Of a stretch of 64,000 bases of DNA, positions 8,334 to 16,389 are shown piece after piece. Origin of the DNA: ZC4RG20 sp036381515. Its GTDB lineage: Bacteria > Pseudomonadota > Gammaproteobacteria > Steroidobacterales > Rariloculaceae. A program made the translations under genes and the position numbers. The notes under the pieces were generated by a model. The model made no database searches, was not told the origin of the DNA, and worked only from the letters and a program-made list of their open reading frames with translations. The DNA lies in contig DASVCR010000103.1 of assembly GCA_036381515.1 (NCBI GenBank), forward strand, positions 1 through 64,000, written 5' to 3'. Within the stretch, counting starts at the first letter, position 1; every line of letters starts with the position of its first letter.

Positions 8334-9725
8334 TCAGTTCTCCGGCACGACGACGGGCTCGCCGGTCACGGGATTCTCGTAGTGGAACGGCGGCACGAAC
8401 GTGCTCGGATACATCTCGAAGACGACGGACGGCGGCAGGTCCGGCGGGTTCGAGTCCGTGATACCGGGCGGATCGCGCGGCGGCACGTCCTTCCAGCCGA
8501 CGTCGTACGGCACGAAGTACGTGTTGAACACCTGGTCCTTCTTGACCTTCCAGATGCCGTCTTCCTTCACGAATTCGTTCTCGTAAACGCCGCCCATGAA
8601 GAAGCCGACCTGCTGGTAGTTCCCCATGATGCTGAACGCGCGCGAGCGCATCTTCGCCGTTTGGCCGTCCGGCGCGACGTGGATCACCGGCTGGTACTGC
8701 ATATGGTTGTGCTGTACGCCGTGGTGGATGCCCTGCTCGCCGTAGAGGTTCAGGTTGCGCCGCACGCTCGCCTTGCCGACGTAGACGCCGCGGAGCGCGA
8801 TCTCGATCGTGCCGTCGTCGGCGAAGATGCCGGCGAGGTGATCCCACTGATTGCGCGCAAGGTAGTAGCCGTATATCGAGTGGAGCCGCTCGATCGCGGC
8901 CGCGTCCTCGAGGAGCCCGATGCGGCGCTCGACGGCGCCGAGCAGCGCGTCGACGTCATCGAGATCGGCGGCGGCCGGAACGTCCGCGAAGCTCGCCGGA
9001 GAGTCGGCGTAGACGGGCGCGCCCGTCACCGGGTTCTCGTAGTGAAAGGCCGGGTCGGCCGGCACGGCCGGGTAGGGCGCGTGCGCGTACGCGGACGGCC
9101 GGTCGGGCTCGAGGTCCGACGCGAAAGAAGGCTCGGGCAGCGCGCGCTTGCCCCAGCCTTCCTCGTACGGCGAGTACATCCGCTCGAACAGGCGGAGGTT
9201 CGCGATCTTCCAGACGCCGTCCTCCTTCACGTAGTCGTTCTCGTACCAGCCGACGCCCCATTCGGCGAACTCGCCGTACTTCGCCTCCTGCGCGAACAGC
9301 CGCCAGCGCGCCTTCGCGGTCCGGCCGTCCGGTGCGACGTGCACGACCGGCTGAAGCTGCATGCGGTCGAAGAGCCGGCCGTGCTGCGGGAACTCGTCGC
9401 CCAGCGAGCGCAGGTACTCGAGCACGCGCTCTTTGCCTTCATAGACACCGCGGCCCGCGATCTCGATCGTGCCGTCGTCGGCGAAGAGGCTCGCGGCCTC
9501 GGTCCAGAGCCCTTCCTCGATGTAGAAGCCGTACGTGCGCTGCAGGTTCTCGATCTCGTGCTGCGCCTCGAGGAGCTCGACCTCGTGCGCGAGCACGGCG
9601 GCGCGGCGCGCGAGCTCGGCGACTCGATCGTCGTCCTCGGCGGGCTGCGCGCCGACGGCGGCGGCCGCGAGCGCCGCGGCGGGCAGCAGGAGCGCGCGGC
9701 GAAGACGCTGATTCCTCTCGTTCAT
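8334..9725 (-). CDS. Exported protein with two tandem SnoaL/NTF2-like domains
   Basis: A 463-residue protein with a signal peptide (RRALLLPAAALAAAAVGAQ), then a short coiled segment and two homologous SnoaL-like domains, about residues 58-225 and 260-430. Each domain carries the same landmarks: YGFY/YGYY, FADDGTIEI, GVY-GK, VIHVAPDG, YEN-(D/E)-(Y/F)VKEDG-WK and a terminal FHYENPVTG tag. This is clearly an internal duplication. SnoaL domains act as small isomerases/hydrolases or as ligand-binding folds, and the reaction here is unknown. It lies 13 bp downstream of a single-domain paralogue on the same strand, surely one operon. Confidence 0.8.
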   Translation of the reverse strand: MNERNQRLRRALLLPAAALAAAAVGAQPAEDDDRVAELARRAAVLAHEVELLEAQHEIENLQRTYGFYIEEGLWTEAASLFADDGTIEIAGRGVYEGKERVLEYLRSLGDEFPQHGRLFDRMQLQPVVHVAPDGRTAKARWRLFAQEAKYGEFAEWGVGWYENDYVKEDGVWKIANLRLFERMYSPYEEGWGKRALPEPSFASDLEPDRPSAYAHAPYPAVPADPAFHYENPVTGAPVYADSPASFADVPAAADLDDVDALLGAVERRIGLLEDAAAIERLHSIYGYYLARNQWDHLAGIFADDGTIEIALRGVYVGKASVRRNLNLYGEQGIHHGVQHNHMQYQPVIHVAPDGQTAKMRSRAFSIMGNYQQVGFFMGGVYENEFVKEDGIWKVKKDQVFNTYFVPYDVGWKDVPPRDPPGITDSNPPDLPPSVVFEMYPSTFVPPFHYENPVTGEPVVVPEN

Positions 9726-9738
9726 GCCGAAGCCCTCG

Positions 9739-10470
9739 CTACTCGCCCGTCACCGGATTCTCGAAGTGGAACGGCGGCAGGAACGTCGCCGGCCACGTGT
9801 CGTACTCGACGGACGGCGGCGCGTCGGGCGGAAGCCGGTCCGACACGTACTTCGCGCCGTTCGTGTCCTCGTTGCGCGCCCAGCCGCCCTCGTACGGGAC
9901 GACGAAGCTCTGGAACCAGTGCAGCTTCGAGATCTTCCAGACCCCGTCCTCCTTCACGTACTCGTTCTCGTACGGCCCCTCGCCGAGGAACGCCTCCTCG
10001 CCGAGCCGGCCCAGGAGGAGCAGCCCGCGCCAGCGGGCCTTCGCCGTGCGGCCGTCTTCCGCGACCGTGACGACGGCCTGGAGCTGCATGTGCTCGTTGA
10101 GCTCGCCTTCGTCGAGGCCGGCCTTGCCGCCGCCGAGCGCATAGAGGTACTCGCGCACGCGCTCCTTGCCGACGTACACGCCGTCGAGCCCGATCTCGAT
10201 CGAGCCGTTCTCCGCGAAGAGGTCGGCGGCCTCGTCCCACAGGCCGTGATCGACGTAGTAGCCGTACGCGCGCTGCAGACGCTTAATCGCGTTCACGTCC
10301 TCGAGGCGCTGCTTGCGCTGCTCGAGCGCCTCGATGCGGCGCTCGAGTGCGGCGATGCGGGCATCGTCCGCCGCCGCGGCGCCGCCGGGGTCATCGGCGG
10401 CGGTATCTCCGCAGCCGGCGACGGCGATCATGAACGCGGCGACGACGGGACGGGTGAAATGGTGCTGCAC
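9739..10470 (-). CDS. SnoaL-like lipoprotein, single-domain paralogue
   Basis: A 243-residue protein starting at GTG 10470 with GGGGAGG eight bases upstream. The N-terminus ends in FMIAVAGC, a lipobox, so it is probably an outer-membrane-facing lipoprotein. A coiled-coil stretch (ALERRIEALEQRKQRLEDV) precedes one SnoaL-like domain. That domain has FAENGSIEIG, VYVGKERV, YENEYVKEDGVWKI and the closing FHFENPVTGE seen three times in this operon. It is the first gene of a two-gene operon and a close paralogue of its downstream neighbour. Substrate is unknown; the nearby carotenoid oxygenase may be functionally linked. Confidence 0.75.
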   Translation of the reverse strand: MQHHFTRPVVAAFMIAVAGCGDTAADDPGGAAAADDARIAALERRIEALEQRKQRLEDVNAIKRLQRAYGYYVDHGLWDEAADLFAENGSIEIGLDGVYVGKERVREYLYALGGGKAGLDEGELNEHMQLQAVVTVAEDGRTAKARWRGLLLLGRLGEEAFLGEGPYENEYVKEDGVWKISKLHWFQSFVVPYEGGWARNEDTNGAKYVSDRLPPDAPPSVEYDTWPATFLPPFHFENPVTGE

Positions 10471-10556
10471 GCGCCGAGCCTCCCCTGCATCGGTCGGGAT
10501 GCTCGAAGCATAGCGCAATCGAAAGACGACGCGGAAAGGGCGTCGGCGACGGAGTA

Positions 10557-10709
10557 GGGCGCGAAGCCGCAACGTCGGAGAAGGAGCGGAGCAGCGACGC
10601 GCAGCAGGAGCGGAATCGGCGTCGCAGCAGGAGGCGAAGCCGCAGCGCACGGAGGAGGGGGCGGAGCCGCGGCCCTTTGGTCGGCCAATCGGCTCCGACC
10701 CCGTTCTCG
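10557..10709. repeat. Purine-rich degenerate repeat tract plus a REP-like half
   Basis: The tract reuses a few words: GCGAAGCCGCA near 10561 and 10633, AGGAGCGGA near 10582 and 10605, and GCAGCAGGAG twice. It ends in CGGCTCCGACCCCGTTCTCGG, which resembles the GACCCC-TTTTC repeats elsewhere. No convincing gene or promoter is visible in 10471-10724. Confidence 0.4.
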
Positions 10710-10724
10710 GCAGTCGGTTCTACG

Positions 10725-12311
10725 TCAGACGTCGGCCGGGAGCTTCTCCTCCGGCACCCACCAGCCGTGCACCTGGCCGACGGCGCGCATCGGCAGCTTG
10801 ACCACCGCGACCGGTCCGTCCTCGAGATGCTCCGCGTCGAGGATCACGAGATCGGAGCGGCCGTTCTCGTTGTTGCGCGTCGCGACGCCCATCAGATAGC
10901 CCTGGCCCTCGGGCGCGTTCGCGCTCTTCGGCGCGAAGCAGCACTCGGCGAGCGACGTGTCGGGGCCCGCGTTGTAGAGCGTCGCGCGGCGGGTCTGGTG
11001 ATCGAACCGCGCGTAGCATGCGCCGGGCCGGCCGGTCGCGTTCGGCTCGGGGCAGCCGAGGAAGCCGTAGCGGTACGGCATCGTGTTGTAGCGGTCGTCC
11101 TGTCGCGGCAGCGCGCCGATGTGGTCGGGGTACATCGTCTCGATGCCGTAGCCGCGCGGCGTGCGGCCCGACAGGTCCGCGGTCAGGCGCGTGATGCGGC
11201 TCTGCCCGCGGACCGGGTCCCACGGTATCCCGCCCTGCATCGGCATGAACGGGAACGGGTTCGACTGCGACATCTCGACGTCGACGTAGATGCGGTTGCC
11301 GTCGTCGAACGCGCCCATCACGTGCGTCGCGCTCCGCGTCGGGCCCTCGAACCACTGGATGTCCTTGCCGTCGCCGAAGCGGCGCAGCACGCCGAAATAG
11401 GTCGGCATCGAGTCGTTCCACGCCCAGTGGATCCCGCCGCGCCTCATCTGCTCCTCGTCGATGACCATCGGGATCACGTAGAAGACGATGTGCCGCTCCG
11501 TGACCGCGAAGTCGTGCAGCATGCCGACGTACGGCACCTTGATCATCGTGTTCCAGACGAGCCGGCCGCCCGGCGTGAACTCGAAGATCGACACGTCGTC
11601 GCTGCCGTGGCCGGTCGCCTCGTAGCCGAACGCGACCATGTTGCCGGTCTCGGAGTCGACCTTCGGATGCGCGGTGAAGGTCTTGCTCGGCAGCTGGTCG
11701 TCGAACGTGTAGGTCGGCTCGACGGTCTCGAGGGTCAGGAGGTCGAGCGCGGACGGCGGGCTGTCTTCCTTCAGCGCGAGCAGAAGGTTCCGGTGATTGA
11801 TGATGTGCGTATTCGCCGTGCTGCGCGACAGGCCCTTGACGCTCGGATCGTCGAGGTACGGGTTGCGGTACATCGGGAACAGGTTCCGGCCGGCTTTGTC
11901 CTGCGCGAGGTAGCGGTCATTGCGGACGTAGCGGCTCTTGTAGTGCACGTGCCCGTTCTTGATGCGGAACATGCTGACGTGGCCTTCGCCGTCGAACGGG
12001 ATGTTCCCGGGTCTCAGCGGAAATTGCGGATCCGGGCCGACGCGGTAGAACGCGCCGTTCAGGTCCGACGGGATCTCGCCTTCGACCTCGCAGTGGCGTA
12101 CCTCTGCCTCGAGCCGGTACAGCGACGTCGGCCGGCGCAGCGAGGGGCGAAGCTCCTCGTCCGGCGGCACGCCGGGCAGGCGCTCCGCGGGCGGCTGCGC
12201 CTGGGCCTCGGCCGCGGCGCCGGTCAGCAGCACCGCGCCGACGCCGGCCGCGGTGCCGATTGCGCCGCTCACGAAGGAGCGGCGGTCGAGCTTGTCTCGT
12301 CCGTCAGTCAT
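10725..12311 (-). CDS. Tat-exported carotenoid cleavage oxygenase (RPE65/lignostilbene dioxygenase family)
   Basis: A 528-residue seven-bladed beta-propeller, non-haem Fe(II) oxygenase cleaving C=C bonds of carotenoids, apocarotenoids or stilbenes. The four iron-binding histidines sit in FTAHPKVD, GMLHDFAVTE, ATHVMGAFDDG and the C-terminal QVHGWWVPEE. The N-terminus, LDRRSFVSGAIGTAAG, is a twin-arginine signal, unusual for this mostly cytosolic family, and implies periplasmic action on a folded metalloenzyme. ATG at 12311 has GGGGAGAG upstream. The SnoaL operon lies just downstream on the same strand. A joint role in breakdown of a lipophilic or aromatic compound is plausible but unproven. 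Confidence 0.87.
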   Translation of the reverse strand: MTDGRDKLDRRSFVSGAIGTAAGVGAVLLTGAAAEAQAQPPAERLPGVPPDEELRPSLRRPTSLYRLEAEVRHCEVEGEIPSDLNGAFYRVGPDPQFPLRPGNIPFDGEGHVSMFRIKNGHVHYKSRYVRNDRYLAQDKAGRNLFPMYRNPYLDDPSVKGLSRSTANTHIINHRNLLLALKEDSPPSALDLLTLETVEPTYTFDDQLPSKTFTAHPKVDSETGNMVAFGYEATGHGSDDVSIFEFTPGGRLVWNTMIKVPYVGMLHDFAVTERHIVFYVIPMVIDEEQMRRGGIHWAWNDSMPTYFGVLRRFGDGKDIQWFEGPTRSATHVMGAFDDGNRIYVDVEMSQSNPFPFMPMQGGIPWDPVRGQSRITRLTADLSGRTPRGYGIETMYPDHIGALPRQDDRYNTMPYRYGFLGCPEPNATGRPGACYARFDHQTRRATLYNAGPDTSLAECCFAPKSANAPEGQGYLMGVATRNNENGRSDLVILDAEHLEDGPVAVVKLPMRAVGQVHGWWVPEEKLPADV

Positions 12312-12394
12312 AGATCTCTCCCCGCGATGAGAGGAAAACCCTAGACCCGGCATGGTACACGCTCGGGCGCCGCGCCGGAAAACGCGCGCGAGGC

Positions 12395-12430
12395 GTCAGA
12401 CACCATTTTCGGAAGTAAATGGTGTCCGAC
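12395..12430. repeat. REP-like palindrome of the GTCAGACAC family
   Basis: GTCAGACACCATTT (12395-12408) pairs with AAATGGTGTCCGAC (12417-12430) with one mismatch and an 8-bp loop. It sits between the divergent oxygenase and PBP4 genes. Confidence 0.65.
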
Positions 12431-12528
12431 TCATCGGCCGGCGAGGCGGGCGCGGCCTGGCTGCTCGGCGTGTCGGTTGTGATCGGGCTGCCGGGTTCGG
12501 CACAATCCCGCGCGTCGAAAATCGGGCG

Positions 12529-13977
12529 ATGCGAAGAATCAAAGAAGCGACAGGGGGGCTTGCCGACGTGATCAGGGGGGTCGTCGCGATCGTATCCTGC
12601 GTCCTCGCGGTCGCCGCGTCTGCGGACGGGCTGCCGCCCGCCGTCGACCGCATTCTCCGCGGCCATCACATTTCGCCGGACGACGTCAGCATCGTCGTGC
12701 ATGCGATCGACGCACCGTCGGCCGTGCTCGAGCACCTGCCCGACGAGCCTCGCAACCCCGCATCGGTGATGAAGCTCGTCACGACGTGGTCAGCGCTCGA
12801 GATCCTCGGGCCGGCCTATACGTGGCGGACCGAGGTCTATCTCGACGGCGAGCTCGACGACGGCAAGCTCGACGGCGACCTCGTGCTGAAGGGCTACGGG
12901 GATCCGTTCCTCGTCCTCGAGGAGTTCTGGAAGCTGCTGCGCGCGGTGCGGCGCCTCGGCGTCGACGAGATCGGCGGCGATCTCGTCATCGACGACAGCT
13001 ACTTCGCCGTCGACGAGCCGCCGCCCGGCGAGTTCGACAATCAGCCGACCCGCACGTACAACGTCGTGCCGAATGCGCTGCTCGTGAACTTCAAGGCCGT
13101 GAACTTTCAGTTCATCGCGGACCCGGCCGCGAACCAGGTGCGCGTCACGTACGAGCCCCCGCTGCCGAATCTCGAGGTGAAGAACGGCATCCGGCTCGCG
13201 AGCGGCGCGTGCGGCGGCTATCAGGCCGGGATCAGCCTGGACGTGCTCGGCGCGCGGCTCGACGAGGTGCGGCTCGGCGGCGCGTTTCCGTCGCGCTGCG
13301 GCTCGTACTCGATGACCCGAACGGTGCTCGAGCACGACACGTACGTGTTCGGTCTGTTCGACGCGTTGTGGAAGGAGATCGGCGGCCGTTTCGACGGGCG
13401 GCTGCGCAAGGGCCGGATCGACGAGGCCGCGCGGCCCGTGCTCACGTGGCGGTCGCCGCCGCTCGCGGACATCGTGCGCAGCATCAACAAGAACAGCAAC
13501 AACGTGATGACGCGGCAGCTCCTCTACACGCTCGGCGCGGAGACGGCCGGCGCGCCCGGCACGCGCGAGAACGGCGCCGCGGCCGTGCGCGACTTCCTCG
13601 CCGCGCGAGGCCTCGACACGCGCTCGCTCGTGATCGACAACGGCGCGGGCCTGTCGCGGGAGGCGCGGGTCTCGGCGCGGCTCGTCGTCGACATCCTGAG
13701 GGCGGCGGCGGCGAGCCCGTACGCCGGGGAGTTCGTGTCGTCGCTCGCGCTCGGCGGCCTGGACGGCACGACGCGCACTCGCTTCAACGGCAGCTCGGCC
13801 GTCACGCACGTGAAGACCGGCCGCCTCGATCACGTTTCGGCGCTCGCGGGCTACGTGCGCTCAGCCCGCGGCACGGACTACGCGATCGCGGTCATCGCGA
13901 ACGCGCAGGACGTGCACCGCGGGCCCGGGCACGAGCTCGAGGAGGCCGTCGTGCGCTTCGTGCACGACGAGCTCTGA
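12529..13977 (+). CDS. dacB: D-alanyl-D-alanine carboxypeptidase/endopeptidase, PBP4 type (peptidase S13)
   Basis: A 482-residue periplasmic serine peptidase that trims or hydrolyses peptidoglycan cross-links. The signal peptide ends LAVAASADG. The active-site triad is visible: ASVMK near residue 79 (SxxK), KNSNNVM near residue 321 (SxN) and HVKTGRL near residue 428 (KTG). The ATG at 12529 lacks a good ribosome site. A GTG at 12568 with AGGGGGG eight bases upstream, giving VIRGVVAIVSCVLA, is an equally good start. It is divergent from the carotenoid oxygenase. Confidence 0.9.
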   Translation: MRRIKEATGGLADVIRGVVAIVSCVLAVAASADGLPPAVDRILRGHHISPDDVSIVVHAIDAPSAVLEHLPDEPRNPASVMKLVTTWSALEILGPAYTWRTEVYLDGELDDGKLDGDLVLKGYGDPFLVLEEFWKLLRAVRRLGVDEIGGDLVIDDSYFAVDEPPPGEFDNQPTRTYNVVPNALLVNFKAVNFQFIADPAANQVRVTYEPPLPNLEVKNGIRLASGACGGYQAGISLDVLGARLDEVRLGGAFPSRCGSYSMTRTVLEHDTYVFGLFDALWKEIGGRFDGRLRKGRIDEAARPVLTWRSPPLADIVRSINKNSNNVMTRQLLYTLGAETAGAPGTRENGAAAVRDFLAARGLDTRSLVIDNGAGLSREARVSARLVVDILRAAAASPYAGEFVSSLALGGLDGTTRTRFNGSSAVTHVKTGRLDHVSALAGYVRSARGTDYAIAVIANAQDVHRGPGHELEEAVVRFVHDEL

Positions 13978-14001
13978 CTTCGAGAACGGGCCGCGGCGCG
14001 C

Positions 14002-14022
14002 GGGTTGCCGCAACCCTCTTTC
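14002..14022 (+). terminator. Possible terminator after PBP4 gene
   Basis: GGGTTG and CAACCC form a compact stem with a CCG loop, followed by TCTTTC. The T tract is poor, so efficiency is doubtful. Confidence 0.4.
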
Positions 14023-14056
14023 TCGACGGCACCCGGATCGGCTCTAATTCGCCGTC

Positions 14057-14545
14057 ATGGAAATCGCAAAGAACAAGGTCGTCACGTTTCACTACACGTT
14101 GACCGACGAGGAAGGCTCGTTCAAGGAGACGTCCGAGGAGCGCGGCCCGGTGGCATACCTGCACGGCCGCAACAACATCGTGCCGGGGCTCGAGGCGGAG
14201 CTGACCGGAAAGCGCGCCGGCGACGAGCTCAGGGTCACGGTGCCGCCGGAGCTCGCGTACGGGCTGCGCGTCGACGACGCTGCGGCGCGCGTGCCGATCA
14301 AGCACCTCGTCCGCCCGGGCAGGCTCGCGGTCGGCAAGGTCGTGACGGTGAACACGGCTTCCGGGTACCGGCGCGCGACGGTCACGAAGGTCGGCCGATT
14401 CAACGTCGATCTCGACTTCAATCATCCGCTCGCCGGCAAGACACTGATCTTCGACGTCAGGATCGTCGACGTCCGCGACGCGACGGAGGAGGAGATCGCT
14501 CACGGCCACGCTCACGGCCCGGGCGGCGCGCACGCGCACGGCTGA
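14057..14545 (+). CDS. slyD: FKBP-type peptidyl-prolyl isomerase, SlyD
   Basis: A 162-residue two-domain SlyD: the FKBP part opens with VVTFHYTLTDEEG, and GRNNIVPGLEAELTGKRAGDE is the classic FKBP/IF-domain junction. The insert-in-flap chaperone domain spans about residues 70-130. The C-terminus, HGHAHGPGGAHAHG, is a short histidine-rich metal-binding tail, much reduced relative to that of E. coli. It acts in the cytosol in protein folding and, in relatives, nickel delivery. It lies 13 bp upstream of yhhQ, likely in one transcript. Confidence 0.92.
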   Translation: MEIAKNKVVTFHYTLTDEEGSFKETSEERGPVAYLHGRNNIVPGLEAELTGKRAGDELRVTVPPELAYGLRVDDAAARVPIKHLVRPGRLAVGKVVTVNTASGYRRATVTKVGRFNVDLDFNHPLAGKTLIFDVRIVDVRDATEEEIAHGHAHGPGGAHAHG

Positions 14546-14558
14546 GCGGGATCGGGCC

Positions 14559-15296
14559 GTGCCCGGAGACGGATCGAGCGGGCGCACCGCCCGGCGTTAC
14601 CGCTACTACGATCTGCTCGTTGCCGGCTTCGTCGCCATCCTGCTCTGCTCGAACCTGATCGGGCCCGCGAAGGTCGCCGAGCTCGTCGTCCCGCTCGTCG
14701 GCACGACGCTCGTGTTCGGCGCCGGAAACCTGTTCTTTCCGGTGAGCTACGTCTTCGGCGACGTGCTGACGGAGGTTTACGGCTACGCGCGCGTCCGCCG
14801 CGCGATCTGGGCAGGCACGGCCGCGATGATCTTCGCGACGGCGATGGCGGCCGCCGTGCTCGCGCTGCCGCCGAGCCCGAGCGAGCCGTTCAACGCGGTG
14901 CTCGAGCCCGCGCTCGAGACCGTGTTCGGCAACACGTGGCGCGTCGTCGCCGCGTCCGTGCTCGGCTTCTGGGCGGGCGACTTCGTCAACGCGTACGTGA
15001 TGGCGAAGATGAAGGTCAAGACGCGCGGCCGCTGGCTCTTCGCGCGGACGATCGGCTCGACGATCGCCGGGCAGGGCGTCGACACGCTGATCTTTTTCCC
15101 CGTCGCGTTCGGCGGCATCTGGACGCTCGATACGCTGGCCGCGGTCGTCGCGTTCAGCTGGTTTTTCAAGGTGATGGTCGAGGTCGTGATGACGCCCGTC
15201 ACGTATCTCGTCGTGGGTGCGCTGAAGCGCGCCGAAGGCGAGGACTACTTCGATACCGAAACCGACTTCACGCCGTTCTCGCTGCGGGACGAGTAG
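14559..15296 (+). CDS. yhhQ: Queuosine precursor transporter, YhhQ/VUT family
   Basis: A 245-residue inner-membrane protein with about six hydrophobic segments, importing preQ0/preQ1 for tRNA queuosine. The signatures are YYDLLVAGFVAILLCSNLI, FPVSYVFGDVLTEVYGY, FVNAYVMAKMKV and RTIGSTIAGQGVDTLIFF, all typical of the family. It starts at GTG 14559, 13 bp after slyD. No preQ1 riboswitch can be recognised upstream, which fits its position as a downstream gene. The queD-like gene at 26961 is not expected to belong to this pathway because it lacks the QueD residues. Confidence 0.9.
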   Translation: MPGDGSSGRTARRYRYYDLLVAGFVAILLCSNLIGPAKVAELVVPLVGTTLVFGAGNLFFPVSYVFGDVLTEVYGYARVRRAIWAGTAAMIFATAMAAAVLALPPSPSEPFNAVLEPALETVFGNTWRVVAASVLGFWAGDFVNAYVMAKMKVKTRGRWLFARTIGSTIAGQGVDTLIFFPVAFGGIWTLDTLAAVVAFSWFFKVMVEVVMTPVTYLVVGALKRAEGEDYFDTETDFTPFSLRDE

Positions 15297-15317
15297 GCGG
15301 CCGTCCGACCGGTATTG

Positions 15318-15336
15318 CGCCCGTTGCGGGCGGCTT
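15318..15336. terminator. Hairpin between convergent yhhQ and rlmJ
   Basis: CGCCCG-TTG-CGGGCG is a tight stem-loop followed on the plus strand by GCTTT. It lies in the 91-bp gap between the convergent ends. Confidence 0.4.
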
Positions 15337-15387
15337 TCGCGGCGGCGATCACGACTCGGACGGGCTTCGCATCGGCGTCGCTCGGCG

Positions 15388-16224
15388 TCACGGCGCGAGC
15401 GGCCTCGCTTGCCACGACCCAGCCCCCTCGGGCGCGAGGCGCCGGTGCAGCCACGGCATGACCGTCTTCAGCTGCGCGTCGAGACCGTACGGCAGGTTCG
15501 CGATCACGAGCCCGGAGCCCAAGAGGCCGAAGCTTCCTGCGGGCGCGACCTGGAGCTCGACCTGGAACGGCCGCGGCATCTCGAGCGCGCGGAGCTGACG
15601 CACGAAGGCGCGCGCCTCGGGCTTACGCAGCAGCGGGTACCAGACCGCATAAACGCCGTTCGGCCAGCGCTCGAGGAGCGCCGGAAGCATCGCGAGCACG
15701 CGGTCGAACTCCTCGCGCCGCTCGTACGCGGGATCGATCAGCACGAGCCCGCGGCGCTCGGGCGGCGGCACGACGGCCGGCACACCCTCGAACGCGTCTC
15801 GGCGATGGATGTGCACGCGCCGGTCGCGGCCGAACGCCGCTTCGAGCGACGCGCAGGCCTGCGGATGCAGCTCGAACAGCTCGAGATGGTCGCCGTCGCG
15901 GAGCAACATGCGTGCAAGCTGCGGCGAGCCCGGATACTTGAGCAGCACGTCGCCGTCGTTCAACGCCTCGATCGCGGCCACGTAACGCGAGAGCTCGGGC
16001 GGCACCGGCCGCGCGTCGACGATGCGCGCGATCCCTTGCGCGAACTCGCGGTGCTGCTGCGCTTCGCGCGACGTGAGATCGTACACGCCCGTGCCCGCAT
16101 GCGAGTCGATGACCCGAATGGGCGTGGGCTTGCGCTGCAGCGCATCGATCAAAAGCGCCAGCACGGCGTGCTTGACGACGTCCGCGTGGTTGCCGGCGTG
16201 ATACTCGTGCCGATAGCTCAACAT
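15388..16224 (-). CDS. rlmJ: 23S rRNA (adenine-2030-N6)-methyltransferase RlmJ
   Basis: A 278-residue SAM-dependent methyltransferase for A2030 of 23S rRNA. The start MLSYRHEYHAGNHADVVKH is the diagnostic RlmJ N-terminus, and length matches the family. The catalytic N6-adenine motif, normally DPPY, reads LIDPAYERR near residue 163: the second proline is alanine. VIDSHAGTGVYDL near residue 38 is the SAM-binding loop. It is separated by 165 bp from the upstream cyclase gene and is convergent with yhhQ. Confidence 0.92.
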   Translation of the reverse strand: MLSYRHEYHAGNHADVVKHAVLALLIDALQRKPTPIRVIDSHAGTGVYDLTSREAQQHREFAQGIARIVDARPVPPELSRYVAAIEALNDGDVLLKYPGSPQLARMLLRDGDHLELFELHPQACASLEAAFGRDRRVHIHRRDAFEGVPAVVPPPERRGLVLIDPAYERREEFDRVLAMLPALLERWPNGVYAVWYPLLRKPEARAFVRQLRALEMPRPFQVELQVAPAGSFGLLGSGLVIANLPYGLDAQLKTVMPWLHRRLAPEGAGSWQARPLAP

Positions 16225-16389
16225 GCGGCGCGCATCATAGCCGACCGCAGCGCGCGTCGCCGCGAATCGTTCGGAGCTCCGTGCGAGGCACGCCGCGGCC
16301 CCGTGCCGTAAGGGCAGGACGCACGAAGGCTGCGCTCACGAAGCGTCGGGTCGTGGTCGGGTGACTCGCGCGAAGAGCTGCGGGCGCCT

